DNA of 64,000 bases, taken from contig JAQUXP010000001.1 of assembly GCA_028692395.1 (NCBI GenBank), forward strand, positions 1 to 64,000, given 5' to 3'. Source of the DNA: Lachnospiraceae bacterium (lineage in GTDB: Bacteria > Bacillota > Clostridia > Lachnospirales > Lachnospiraceae). A program made the position numbers and the translations under genes. Numbering within the stretch: the first letter of the stretch is position 1; the number at the start of each line of letters is the position of its first letter. Shown here in pieces: positions 44,580-53,497 of the stretch. The notes under the pieces are model-generated. The model saw only the letters and a program-made list of their open reading frames with translations, did not search any database and was not told where the DNA came from.

Positions 44580-47500
44580 TTAGTTTTTTTCAAACCGTAC
44601 CCAGCTAAAATCAAAATCACAGCCCGGAAGAAATACAAAGCTGATTATCTTTTTCCCTGTTATCGGCTGCAGGCAAAAGGTCTGTTCTGACTGCTCCTGC
44701 CGAAATTCAAGCACCTGGCGTGTTTCCTCTGTCCCATCCTGATTAAGAATTCTCAGCATAATGGTGTTCTTCGAAAGAGGTGTGCTTCCGCAGATCGTCA
44801 CCTTCGTGGCACCTGCATCACCAAAATCCAGATCGGTAAACTCTATGGTAACGTTATTACCGATTCCACGAATCCAGGATTCCTCTTTTTGGAAGCTGTC
44901 CCCGTAGATTTGGTCACAGGAAGCCGCCGTCATTGTTTCCCATGCACGAGTCTGTCTGGTAAAGCAAAATCCCTTCAGATGAATCTTTTTCTGCAATACA
45001 AAGCAGATACTGGTGATTCCCTTCAGGCGTTTCTTCAACTGATAGGTCTCCTCCTGGTACACATTCCAGACAGAGGGCTTCTCATAGATCACATCTGCCA
45101 GAAGGTCTGCGTTCTCTTCCCCCGGCATCCCCTCATATATCTGAATCCGGTAGGGCTCATCTGTTAATGCAAAGATTGGCAGACAGATCTCATCGGAACC
45201 GTACGTGCCAAAATCAATCTGATGGAAACCAACCTGAGTCTCCCCCGCTCTCGCAGTAGCTACCCCATGCTCATTTCCATTTCCCACTTCTCCCCGGCTG
45301 TAATCGTAGATACCGGCACTGACAAATTCATAAGGATCCATATAGGCCTTTCCCAGTCCGCTGATCTGAAACTCCAGCTGGGATATCATCCGCACTTTAT
45401 CACTTTGACAGCGGGACATACAACGCAGACGGAATTGTCCGTCACTTCTGGCGGTCACCTTTACTGTCTGTCCATCCGGTTCTATCGTGGCAAGCTTTGA
45501 CGGAATTCCCGCATCGTCCACAACACTCCAGATCACAGACTGATCTGCGGCCTGATCAGGACAAAGCCTTGCGCTGACGAAGGTTTCCGGATTCTTCTCA
45601 TGCAGATGCAGACCACGGCTGCTGATAAGCTTGATATTTCGTACCGGAATGTCTGTCTGATCTAACGGAAGCTCCCCTTCTTTTCTCTGCTCCGGCTCAA
45701 AAAGATAGGCGATTGGACTGCTGCCGCAAACCACTTCTGCAGGATGCACCGGAACTTCCAGTATTGCATCAGGAAGGTTCCCGGAACGGACGGTAATCTT
45801 CAAGGTGCCCGCTGAAGTTCCAGACTTTAGCACGGCCAGCAGCTTACCGCTGAAAAGTCTGCGGCTGCTGCATTTGTATTCATCCTGATCGGTACTGTCT
45901 CCATTGTCCAGACCTGCCAGTGCACCGGGACCCTCTGTCTGCACAGTTATGCGGTTATTGGCATTTTCCACTGGATAACCGTCCTTGTCCTCCATGGAAA
46001 TCTCCAGAAATAACAGATCATTACCGTCCGCCTTTAAGCTGTTTTTGCTGGCTTTTAATATAATCCGTGCTGCATCGCCAAAGGAGTGGCGTACCTCCCT
46101 GGCAACAATTTTTCCATTCTCATCACATGCCAGAGCGCAGATTTCTCCCTTTGTGTAAGGAAGCTGCCAGTGCCCCACCAGCTGCTCTCCCTTCCTGTGA
46201 TTTATGCCAAAGGTTCCCTGACTTTTTCCGTTAAACAGCAGTTCCACCACCGGAGCATTGGAACATACTCGGATATCGATCAGCTGGCCCTCATTAAAGT
46301 CCCAGTAAGGAAAGATATGAACCATGGGATTTGTCCTGTAATCAGTCCACTCTGCCTGATAGATATAATAAGAATCCTTTGGAAAGCCTGCTGTATCAAT
46401 CTGACCAAAGTAGGAATTTCTGGTGTGATATGGGGTGGGTTCTCCGATGTAATCAAAACCAGTCCATAAGAACTGACCGCAGGAATACTCGTGATCCCGT
46501 TCCGCCATAATACAATATTCTGAAGATTTTGCGCCCCAGCTGGTGGTTGAGTTTCCCAGTGCGGAACACTGCTCATCCTCATCTGCCAGCACAGACTGCT
46601 GATAAGGGAAATGATAGATACCCCGGCTTTGTACCGTGGATGCAGTCTCACTTCCGTAGATGATCCAGTCCGGATGCTCCCGGTGATGGTTCTCATAATA
46701 AGCTTCCCCATAATTGTAGCCTGCCACCTTGACAATATCTGCACAATGTCTGGCATTTTCCCATGGCATATAGTTGGAACCGATGGTTACTGCTGCATTC
46801 TGGGCCGGATCATATTTCCTTACCTCTTTTTGCAGAAGCCGGGTCCACATCTGTCCTCTGTCACTGCTGTGGGTATCATAGATTTCATTTCCGATGCTCC
46901 ACATGATCACGCTTGGATGATTGCGATCTCTTTTCACCCAGCTCTTTACATCCTTTTTGTACCACTGAGGGAAGAATCTGGCGTAATCATAGGTGGTCTT
47001 TGGGGACTCCCACATGTCAAATGCTTCAGACACCAGAAGTATCCCCATCTCATCTGCCAGGGCAAGTACATCTTCCGCATGCATATTGTGGGTGAGCCGG
47101 ATTGCATTGACTCCCATATTTTTAAGAATCTCCAGCTTTCTTCGCATGGCCTGCGTGTGATAAGCACTGCCCAGACATCCCAGATCGTGATGCTCGCAGA
47201 CCCCATTCAGCTTACATTTTACCCCATTTAGCAGGAATCCCTTATTGGGATCAAACTGCAGCATGCGAAAGCCTACTATAATCTCTGCACACTGTAACAG
47301 TGTATCCCCACACCACAGCTTTACCTTGAGCAGATAACAGTTTGGATGAACAACATCCCAAAGTTTAGGATCAGACACCTCTGTGAGAAGTCTCAGGCAG
47401 ATTATATCTTCCTGGTCCTCCAAAGACTGTTCTCCTCTTTCCTCCTGCATGATCTGACTGACATTTCCCTGCAGGATTTGAATCAGCTCTCCCTTTCTGT

Positions 47501-48071
47501 CACAGAGTTCATAGGTTACTTTGACATTTTCTGAGGCTTCAGTTGACCTCCCTGCAATTTCAGTATCGATCTGAACCTTCCATGTAGTGCCTTCTGACTT
47601 CTCAGCATGAAAGTAAATTCCATCGGAACACAGATGCTTCTTCGGAAGCTCTTTGATCCATACATTGCGAAAAATACCTGCACCGGAATACCAGCGGCTG
47701 TTGGGTGCCTGAAAATCCACGGATACACTGATCTCGTTGTCCCCCTCCTTAAGATAGGGAGTCAGCTCCACATCAAAAGCGGAATAGCCATATTTCCATT
47801 CGAATACCTGACATCCATTCACAAAGATCTTGCTGTCCATATAAATCCCATCAAATCTAAGGTAGATCAGTTTTTCGCTGTTCTTCCTCCAGCGAAAGCT
47901 TTTTCGATACCATCCGGTTCCATCCTGATATAGATCTTTTGCCTGATAAATCAGCCAGTCATGGGGCAGCCCCACCGGCTTATAGGTTTCCTTTCGCTCC
48001 TGCATCTCATCAAACGTGGTATGCAGCGGCTGCCTGCTGAATTCCCAGCCGTCATTCCATAATCTCTGCAT
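44580..48071 (-). CDS. Glycoside hydrolase family 2 protein
   Basis: A 1163-residue GH2 enzyme without a signal peptide. An N-terminal sugar-binding domain (GWYRKSFRW, FDGIYMDSKIFVNG) is followed by an Ig-like domain, the TIM barrel (about 280-560) with acid/base Glu in WSIGNEIYDTH and nucleophile Glu in IIYGSETAST, and a DUF4982-like domain (VVELLFNGKSQG). Another Ig-like domain and a C-terminal beta-sandwich of CBM6-like type (YDYSRGEVGNGNEHG) complete it. Likely activities are beta-galactosidase, beta-glucuronidase or a related exo-enzyme; sequence alone does not decide. The start at 48,071 has GGAGG upstream, 34 bases after the esterase gene. Confidence 0.9.
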   Translation of the reverse strand: MQRLWNDGWEFSRQPLHTTFDEMQERKETYKPVGLPHDWLIYQAKDLYQDGTGWYRKSFRWRKNSEKLIYLRFDGIYMDSKIFVNGCQVFEWKYGYSAFDVELTPYLKEGDNEISVSVDFQAPNSRWYSGAGIFRNVWIKELPKKHLCSDGIYFHAEKSEGTTWKVQIDTEIAGRSTEASENVKVTYELCDRKGELIQILQGNVSQIMQEERGEQSLEDQEDIICLRLLTEVSDPKLWDVVHPNCYLLKVKLWCGDTLLQCAEIIVGFRMLQFDPNKGFLLNGVKCKLNGVCEHHDLGCLGSAYHTQAMRRKLEILKNMGVNAIRLTHNMHAEDVLALADEMGILLVSEAFDMWESPKTTYDYARFFPQWYKKDVKSWVKRDRNHPSVIMWSIGNEIYDTHSSDRGQMWTRLLQKEVRKYDPAQNAAVTIGSNYMPWENARHCADIVKVAGYNYGEAYYENHHREHPDWIIYGSETASTVQSRGIYHFPYQQSVLADEDEQCSALGNSTTSWGAKSSEYCIMAERDHEYSCGQFLWTGFDYIGEPTPYHTRNSYFGQIDTAGFPKDSYYIYQAEWTDYRTNPMVHIFPYWDFNEGQLIDIRVCSNAPVVELLFNGKSQGTFGINHRKGEQLVGHWQLPYTKGEICALACDENGKIVAREVRHSFGDAARIILKASKNSLKADGNDLLFLEISMEDKDGYPVENANNRITVQTEGPGALAGLDNGDSTDQDEYKCSSRRLFSGKLLAVLKSGTSAGTLKITVRSGNLPDAILEVPVHPAEVVCGSSPIAYLFEPEQRKEGELPLDQTDIPVRNIKLISSRGLHLHEKNPETFVSARLCPDQAADQSVIWSVVDDAGIPSKLATIEPDGQTVKVTARSDGQFRLRCMSRCQSDKVRMISQLEFQISGLGKAYMDPYEFVSAGIYDYSRGEVGNGNEHGVATARAGETQVGFHQIDFGTYGSDEICLPIFALTDEPYRIQIYEGMPGEENADLLADVIYEKPSVWNVYQEETYQLKKRLKGITSICFVLQKKIHLKGFCFTRQTRAWETMTAASCDQIYGDSFQKEESWIRGIGNNVTIEFTDLDFGDAGATKVTICGSTPLSKNTIMLRILNQDGTEETRQVLEFRQEQSEQTFCLQPITGKKIISFVFLPGCDFDFSWVRFEKN

Positions 48072-48105
48072 CTGTAATCCTCCATCCTGTTCCTTTTTTA
48101 TGTTT

Positions 48106-50073
48106 CTATAGCAGCTGCACGGAAAATGGACTGGCAGGCAGACCGCTTTGATTATACAGCAGCACCTGCCCCGGTGCGCAGTTCCATGCGTAACGTACAT
48201 ACACAGGCCTGTCCACTTTTTCTGACTTCAGGAATATCACTCTTTTTGAAAGCTTCGCATCTGCTTTATAAAACTTTTGATCTGCTCCTGCAATTTCCAT
48301 GCCCGGTACTTCACTTCCGACTACCGTGCTGAGAACTGCTTCCCTCTGTGATTTTCCTGTTTCTGCTTTGCACAGGATCAGATCCCTCTGATCCCCGGTT
48401 TCAAATGTTAATTTCACCTGTCCATGCTCCACCTGCCATCCCTGCACCTCTGGCCCATGACTGACAACAGTTTCCCGATAAACCAGAGCTTGCACCGCCA
48501 AAACTGCCCGGTTGGCAGCATCTTTCTTGTTTAGCGGATGGAGATCATTATCTTCACCCAGATCAATCGTAACGGTCACTGCAACATCGTCCAGGTTCTG
48601 GGCAAGACGCTGTCCCTCTCGAAGCACCGGCCAGGCATCACCCGGTGCAATGTCAATCCCACAATTAGGGAGCTGGACAATCACAAAGGGCAAGCGATCC
48701 TGCTGCCAGTGTTTTCTCCAGTCTCCAATCATGGCTTTCAGCAGTTTTTCGTATGACTGCGGATTCACATCATTGGATTCTCCCTGATACCAGATAACTC
48801 CCTGTACCTGATAGGGGAAGCAGGGTGCCGCCATTGCATGAAACAGCCCCGTGGGAACACGATTTAAAAACAGCTGCTCCGGTGCCGGATCACAGACTGC
48901 CCTTACCTGATACTCCCATCTTCCTTCCAACAGTATCCGCTCATCTGCCTCCTTTTTTTCCAGGCAGTCTGGTCTTGTGGGATCCTCCCAGCAGATTTCA
49001 TACGGCTTATTCTCCGTTAATCTGCCGCCTGCATTTCTCACCACCAGGCGAATCCTGATTTCATTTTCCCCTTCTCTTAGCAGCCCTTCCGGTATGGGAT
49101 ATCTTCTCGGTGGATAGCAATACCCGGTTTCTCCGATTAACACACCGTTGATATAGATCTGGTCACTGTCAACCAGCGTCCCAAACCGTAAGAGTCCCCA
49201 ACTGCCGGCTCTTTTTCCAGATACCAAAAACGATCGTCGAAGCCATACAGAGCCGCAAAAATTCTTCAGTCCCTCTGCCTGATCCAGCTTTCCAGGCAGG
49301 TATATGGAATTCCATAACTTTTTCTTTTTGTCTTCCTCTTTCTGAAACTGTCGCTCCTGTTTCACGATCTCCTGCTGCCACTGCTGTTCTGCCTTTTCAT
49401 GTGCAAGAGTTTCCCTGCGACATACAGAAGCATCCAGATAATGCTCCCTCAGTTTTTGGGCCTGGGGCCAGTCTTTTATTCCCTGCTGACTCATCCATGC
49501 TTCGATGGGTGTACCGCCAAGGCTGAGATTGATGATTCCCACCGGTACATTCAAGTGTTCCTGCAGCTTTTTTCCAAAGAAATAAGAAAATGCAGATATC
49601 TCCTCCAGCTTATCTGCGGTGCATGGGTTCCATGCTGCTTCTCTATGGTCTGTTAATGGTGCATGAAACTCATAATGCTCTTTCACCTTGTAAAGATGCA
49701 CCTGTGGTGCTCCGCCATGACAGAACTCTTCCGAATACCGCTCCCGAACTCTGCACATGGGAAGCTCCATATTGGACTGACCACCACACACATACACCTC
49801 CCCCACATACACAGGCTCGATACGGATTTGCTGTCCATGCTCATCCATCACTTCCAGCGTATAGGGACCGCCTGCTTTCAGACCGGAAAACATAATTTCA
49901 AATACTCCCGCCCCATCTGCCGTGCCCTGGCTCTGACAGAATTCTGTTTCACTTGTCACCGAAATGGTTACCTTACTCCCCGGCATGTCCCAGCCCCATA
50001 TTCTTGTCCCGGATCCCTGCTGCAGTACACAACCGGAACCAAAAAGCCTGGGAAGTCTTAATTGTCCTTCCAT
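48106..50073 (-). CDS. Sialate O-acetylesterase-like carbohydrate esterase
   Basis: A 655-residue SGNH-type esterase without a signal peptide. The blocks are VCGGQSNMELPM (Ser), VIWYQGESNDVNPQSYEKLL and GEDNDLHPLNK (Asp-His). A GH2-like beta-sandwich domain is inserted at about 265-390 (GSVWLRRSFLV, YINGVLIGETG), a known layout for this family. It probably removes acetyl groups from sugars that the adjacent GH2 enzyme then cleaves. The ATG at 50,073 is six bases after GGAGG; an ATG at 50,079 abuts that site and is rejected. Confidence 0.88.
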   Translation of the reverse strand: MEGQLRLPRLFGSGCVLQQGSGTRIWGWDMPGSKVTISVTSETEFCQSQGTADGAGVFEIMFSGLKAGGPYTLEVMDEHGQQIRIEPVYVGEVYVCGGQSNMELPMCRVRERYSEEFCHGGAPQVHLYKVKEHYEFHAPLTDHREAAWNPCTADKLEEISAFSYFFGKKLQEHLNVPVGIINLSLGGTPIEAWMSQQGIKDWPQAQKLREHYLDASVCRRETLAHEKAEQQWQQEIVKQERQFQKEEDKKKKLWNSIYLPGKLDQAEGLKNFCGSVWLRRSFLVSGKRAGSWGLLRFGTLVDSDQIYINGVLIGETGYCYPPRRYPIPEGLLREGENEIRIRLVVRNAGGRLTENKPYEICWEDPTRPDCLEKKEADERILLEGRWEYQVRAVCDPAPEQLFLNRVPTGLFHAMAAPCFPYQVQGVIWYQGESNDVNPQSYEKLLKAMIGDWRKHWQQDRLPFVIVQLPNCGIDIAPGDAWPVLREGQRLAQNLDDVAVTVTIDLGEDNDLHPLNKKDAANRAVLAVQALVYRETVVSHGPEVQGWQVEHGQVKLTFETGDQRDLILCKAETGKSQREAVLSTVVGSEVPGMEIAGADQKFYKADAKLSKRVIFLKSEKVDRPVYVRYAWNCAPGQVLLYNQSGLPASPFSVQLL

Positions 50074-50194
50074 GTTCATCCTCCATTCTGCCAAATCCCA
50101 TCTTTCCAATTATTCTAGTCTATTTTTTTTGCAATTGCATCTACATTCTTGCCCTTTTTTATGCAGTTCTTGCGGCAACACCCCGAATTATAAA

Positions 50195-50440
50195 AAGGGG
50201 TTGTGGCACTTCGGTGAGCAGGAACCCACTTAAGGGGCTGAACACATTTGCAGAAGTCCTAAGTATACCAAAACAACCGACTTTGCGTTATAAGAAATCA
50301 GCATACTGTTTGAGCGCAGCGAGTTTATGCTGATTTCTTATGATTTTAGCAAAATCGGTTGTTTTTTGTATACTCTTGGACTTCGAAACCGTGTTCAGCC
50401 CCTAAGTGGGTTCCTGCTCACCGAAGTGACACAACCCCTT
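50195..50440. repeat. Long palindromic element, copy 2
   Basis: A 246-base palindrome whose 155-base core (50241-50395) matches copy 1 at 7166-7320 with about seven differences. The flanking 25-base segment (50216-50240) differs completely from that of copy 1 but pairs with its own partner at 50396-50419, with one bulged base. The outer boxes CACTTCGGT and AGGGGTTGT are shared. A change in the innermost stem (TATGCTGAT here, TATGGTGAT in copy 1) makes pairing perfect in this copy. The element starts nine bases after the AraC stop codon. Confidence 0.85.
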
Positions 50441-50449
50441 CCTCTGTCT

Positions 50450-51325
50450 TTATAGTTGCATAACCTTGTTTCGAAATTCACTGGGTGAACAGCCATTGAC
50501 AGATTTGAAGGTTCTGTTAAAGGCACTTAGGGATGCAAAGCCGGAATTCATCGCTACATCCGTGATACTCATCTCCGTGGAATATAAAAGCTCTTCTGCA
50601 CGCTTGACTCTTTTGGAATTCAGGTACTCATAAAAGGTCATATTCATATACTGCTTAAATACCCGTGTAAAATGAAACTTGGAGAACCCGCTGATTCCAG
50701 CAGTTTCCTCAAGGGAAAGATTTTCCTGGTAATGCTGATTGATGTAATTGCAGACATTCATAATCACTCCAAGATATTCTTTCTGCTTGATCGCCTGACC
50801 CCGCATCTGGTTTTCATTTTTCTCCATCTCTCTGGTGGTGACAACCCGGCCTACCAGAACAAAAAGGTCAATAAGGGTGGCGTAGATTCTGGCCTCATAG
50901 AAGGTCTGGCGCACATCGTATTCCTGGATGATTGTCTCCATCTTCCGATGTGCATAGGGATATAAAAGCGGCTCTTTCTCCTGCGTAAAGTGGAGCACTG
51001 GCGGCATCAAAGAAAGCAGTGTCTCCATCTCCTTCAGCGTATAGAGCAGCGCCGCATCAAACTGCAGGATCACCCGCTCTCCCACAGGAGGTGCTTCCAG
51101 GCTGTGAAGGACACCGGTATTAATCATCATAACCTGTCCTGTCTCCAGATGATACCGCACATCCCCCACGCATACAATATAGTCACCGATTATCGGCATA
51201 ATCATCTCAATTCCCGTATGCCAGTGTTCCGGATAATCCTCATTTTCCACATTATGGAAGAGTTTTAATCCCAGAGAATCACCATAATCAATCGTCTCAT
51301 GTATTCCGTTTAATATCTCTATCAT
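50450..51325 (-). CDS. AraC-family transcriptional regulator
   Basis: A 291-residue regulator with a cupin-like sensor domain (about 20-110, HWHTGIEMIMPIIGDY and LETGQVMMINTGVLHS) and a C-terminal AraC DNA-binding domain. The latter includes LSLEETAGISGFSKFHFTRVFKQYM and NSGFASLSAFNRTFKSVNGCSPSEFR. It is co-directional with, and upstream of, the esterase-GH2 pair, with the palindromic element between. It probably senses a sugar handled by those enzymes. AGGGATG precedes the start, and a tandem 9-base repeat lies just upstream. Confidence 0.88.
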   Translation of the reverse strand: MIEILNGIHETIDYGDSLGLKLFHNVENEDYPEHWHTGIEMIMPIIGDYIVCVGDVRYHLETGQVMMINTGVLHSLEAPPVGERVILQFDAALLYTLKEMETLLSLMPPVLHFTQEKEPLLYPYAHRKMETIIQEYDVRQTFYEARIYATLIDLFVLVGRVVTTREMEKNENQMRGQAIKQKEYLGVIMNVCNYINQHYQENLSLEETAGISGFSKFHFTRVFKQYMNMTFYEYLNSKRVKRAEELLYSTEMSITDVAMNSGFASLSAFNRTFKSVNGCSPSEFRNKVMQL

Positions 51326-51338
51326 AGTCTTTCATCCC

Positions 51339-51356
51339 TATCGATTCTATCGATTC
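51339..51356. repeat. Tandem 9-base repeat in the AraC leader
   Basis: TATCGATTC occurs twice in direct succession (51339-51347 and 51348-51356), starting 14 bases ahead of the AraC start codon. It could be an operator for autoregulation or simple slippage. Confidence 0.5.
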
Positions 51357-51435
51357 TATTGTTTTCTCAAGTATACCATCCCTCCTCCTGTTTTTCCATG
51401 ACTTTTCTACGGAATGCTGTAAAGAATCTTGTTTC

Positions 51436-53085
51436 CTACACCTGATAGACTATCTCGCCTTCCTTTATAGTTGCCAGCACCTTGACTTCTGCCAGCTTCA
51501 TCTTGTCGATCTTTAATGGATTCTGATCAAGAATCACCATATCAGCCAGTTTTCCAGCTCTCAGGCTTCCCTTCTCATTTTCCTCATGGTACTCATATGC
51601 ACCGTTGATCGTAACACCTTTCAGGGCATCATACACACCAATTCTCTGATCTGCTCCGATGGACTGTCCCTTTCTGGTAATTCTGTTCACTGCACACCAG
51701 ACCGTATGCATCATATCCTGTTTCACCACTGGTGGATCCTGATGAAAATTATAGACAAGTCCACGCTCTAATGCTGCCCTGGCAGGACTGATATGGGCAC
51801 CGCGCACCGGTCCGAGATTTTTCAAATGTATATCTCCCCAATAGTAGGTATGTGCTACAAATATGGATGGTATCATATGAAGAATTGCCATGCGGTCAAG
51901 CTGGTCGTCTCTCACTGTCTGACAGTGAATCATCACTGGACGAAGATCCAGTTCCTTCGATTTTTCTGAAATATTTTCTGTTCCGGCAATTCCTGTCACA
52001 TCCTCCAATGCTCTGGTGTAGCAGTCAATATACTGCTCAGAGGCAGCATCTCCGTTACAGTGTGCCAGAAGCTGATACTTTCCCTGCACAGCCGCCTTCG
52101 CAGCTTTGTATACTTCTTCATCCGGATGGGTCGGATATGCACAGTAATCTGCCTCACCCTCATATGGCTTGCTTAACCATGCTGATTTTCCCTGCGGGGA
52201 GCCATCCAGCACAATCTTTGCGCCACCAATCTTTAGCCGATTCTGATAGGTCTGAAAATATTCCCGATATGCACTCACCGTCTGTTCAAGCTCATTGGTC
52301 ATCACATAAGAAATCACATCCAGCTTAAGAAGATGATTACCGGCAATCCCTGCCAGTCCCTGCATCGCCTGATATCCTGCTGCGCCATCTTGAATTGTCG
52401 TAATTCCATATTTCAGATAAGTCTGCTGGGCATCCAGTATCTGCTGGACATAGTCCCCTTTCATTCTTGGAAACGCCGTCAAAAGTACCTTCGTCATTGC
52501 CGGTGTTTCTTCTACATATCCATTCAGATTACCGTCTTGATCTCTGCCATATCTTCCACCCTCCGGATCCGGTGTATCATCTGTCAAACCAGCCAGACGC
52601 AGCAATGCACTATTAGCAACACCCATATGCCCTGATGTATGCATGACAAAGACCGGTATTTCTGTAGAAACCTGATCTAACACAGCCTTTGTTGGATGCG
52701 CCTGCTCCTCCAGAAAATTATGATCATAACTATTGCCCACAATCATACCGTCTGCCGTAATCCTGTTTTTCTCTTTATATTCCTTTAATGCTGTCACAAT
52801 CTGGTCAAATGTTGTGCATTCTGCAAGACTGCAGAAGGCTGAGAACTGCGCTGCCAAAGAAATATGTCCATGGGGATCAATAAAGGAAGGCATCAGGGTT
52901 TTACCCTTTAAATCTCTCTCCACAAGTGGCTTTTTATCTATCGCAGCCAGCGCTTCGCCCATCCTCCTGGCTTCTGCCAGGGCACCTACAAATGCAATTT
53001 TCCCGTCACTTACCAACAGGCTTTCCGGATGATCTGCCTCCTGTTCCATGGTGATAATATCACCGCCAAAGTATATCTCTGCCAT
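51436..53085 (-). CDS. Amidohydrolase family 3 protein (YtcJ-like)
   Basis: A 549-residue metal-dependent amidohydrolase of the YtcJ type. The N-terminal beta domain is followed by the metal motif PSFIDPHGHIS, VMHTSGHMGVANSALLRLAG, LLAHCNGDAASEQYID and a C-terminal LRAGKLADMVILD. No signal peptide, so it acts in the cytoplasm on an unknown amide, ester or carbamate. The ATG at 53,085 has AAGGAGG upstream; the longer frame to 53,256 overlaps the PII gene and is rejected. It is 19 bases after the PII-like gene. Confidence 0.87.
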   Translation of the reverse strand: MAEIYFGGDIITMEQEADHPESLLVSDGKIAFVGALAEARRMGEALAAIDKKPLVERDLKGKTLMPSFIDPHGHISLAAQFSAFCSLAECTTFDQIVTALKEYKEKNRITADGMIVGNSYDHNFLEEQAHPTKAVLDQVSTEIPVFVMHTSGHMGVANSALLRLAGLTDDTPDPEGGRYGRDQDGNLNGYVEETPAMTKVLLTAFPRMKGDYVQQILDAQQTYLKYGITTIQDGAAGYQAMQGLAGIAGNHLLKLDVISYVMTNELEQTVSAYREYFQTYQNRLKIGGAKIVLDGSPQGKSAWLSKPYEGEADYCAYPTHPDEEVYKAAKAAVQGKYQLLAHCNGDAASEQYIDCYTRALEDVTGIAGTENISEKSKELDLRPVMIHCQTVRDDQLDRMAILHMIPSIFVAHTYYWGDIHLKNLGPVRGAHISPARAALERGLVYNFHQDPPVVKQDMMHTVWCAVNRITRKGQSIGADQRIGVYDALKGVTINGAYEYHEENEKGSLRAGKLADMVILDQNPLKIDKMKLAEVKVLATIKEGEIVYQV

Positions 53086-53104
53086 AAATCCTCCTTGTTT
53101 TTTC

Positions 53105-53434
53105 CTAGTTATCCTTGCTCTGTGATGAGATTGTATAGCCCTCCTCGATTGGTACGACAAATACCCTTCCGTCTCCGGAATTTCCATTCTCACCCGTTCT
53201 TGCAGCATCCATGATAATATCAATAATCTCGTTCTTTTCTTCGTCTTCACAGGCAATCATCAGCATATTCTTCGTCATCTCGTCATAGACGATTTCGCCT
53301 ACCTGAATGCCGTGCTGCTTGCCCCGTCCTGCAACGCCCCATTTTGTTGATGCACCGTAGTCCGCATCAACCAGTGCCTTATTTACTTCGTATACCTTTT
53401 CCGGTCTTACAATTGCAAAGATCATCTTCATCAT
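53105..53434 (-). CDS. PII-family signalling protein, atypical
   Basis: A 109-residue PII-like protein with the ferredoxin fold pattern of the family. The T-loop region reads VAGRGKQHGIQVGEIVYDEM, closer to NifI-type than to GlnB. The ATP-binding B-loop, normally TGxxGDG, reads TGENGNSGDGRVFV, an insertion of about three residues. It lies between a GltS-type symporter and an amidohydrolase instead of the usual amtB, so it may report nitrogen or energy state to that transporter. The ATG at 53,434 is six bases after GGAG; a TTG at 53,446 overlaps that site. Confidence 0.82.
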   Translation of the reverse strand: MMKMIFAIVRPEKVYEVNKALVDADYGASTKWGVAGRGKQHGIQVGEIVYDEMTKNMLMIACEDEEKNEIIDIIMDAARTGENGNSGDGRVFVVPIEEGYTISSQSKDN

Positions 53435-53497
53435 ATTATACTCCAATCCTGCGCAGCCATTCTACGCATTTCATCAAAATTTTCGTTTTTTATCATT

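Noticed and set aside
53086..53256. N-terminal extension of the amidohydrolase
   Set aside because: The extension overlaps the PII gene, while AAGGAGG precedes the ATG at 53,085 at normal spacing.
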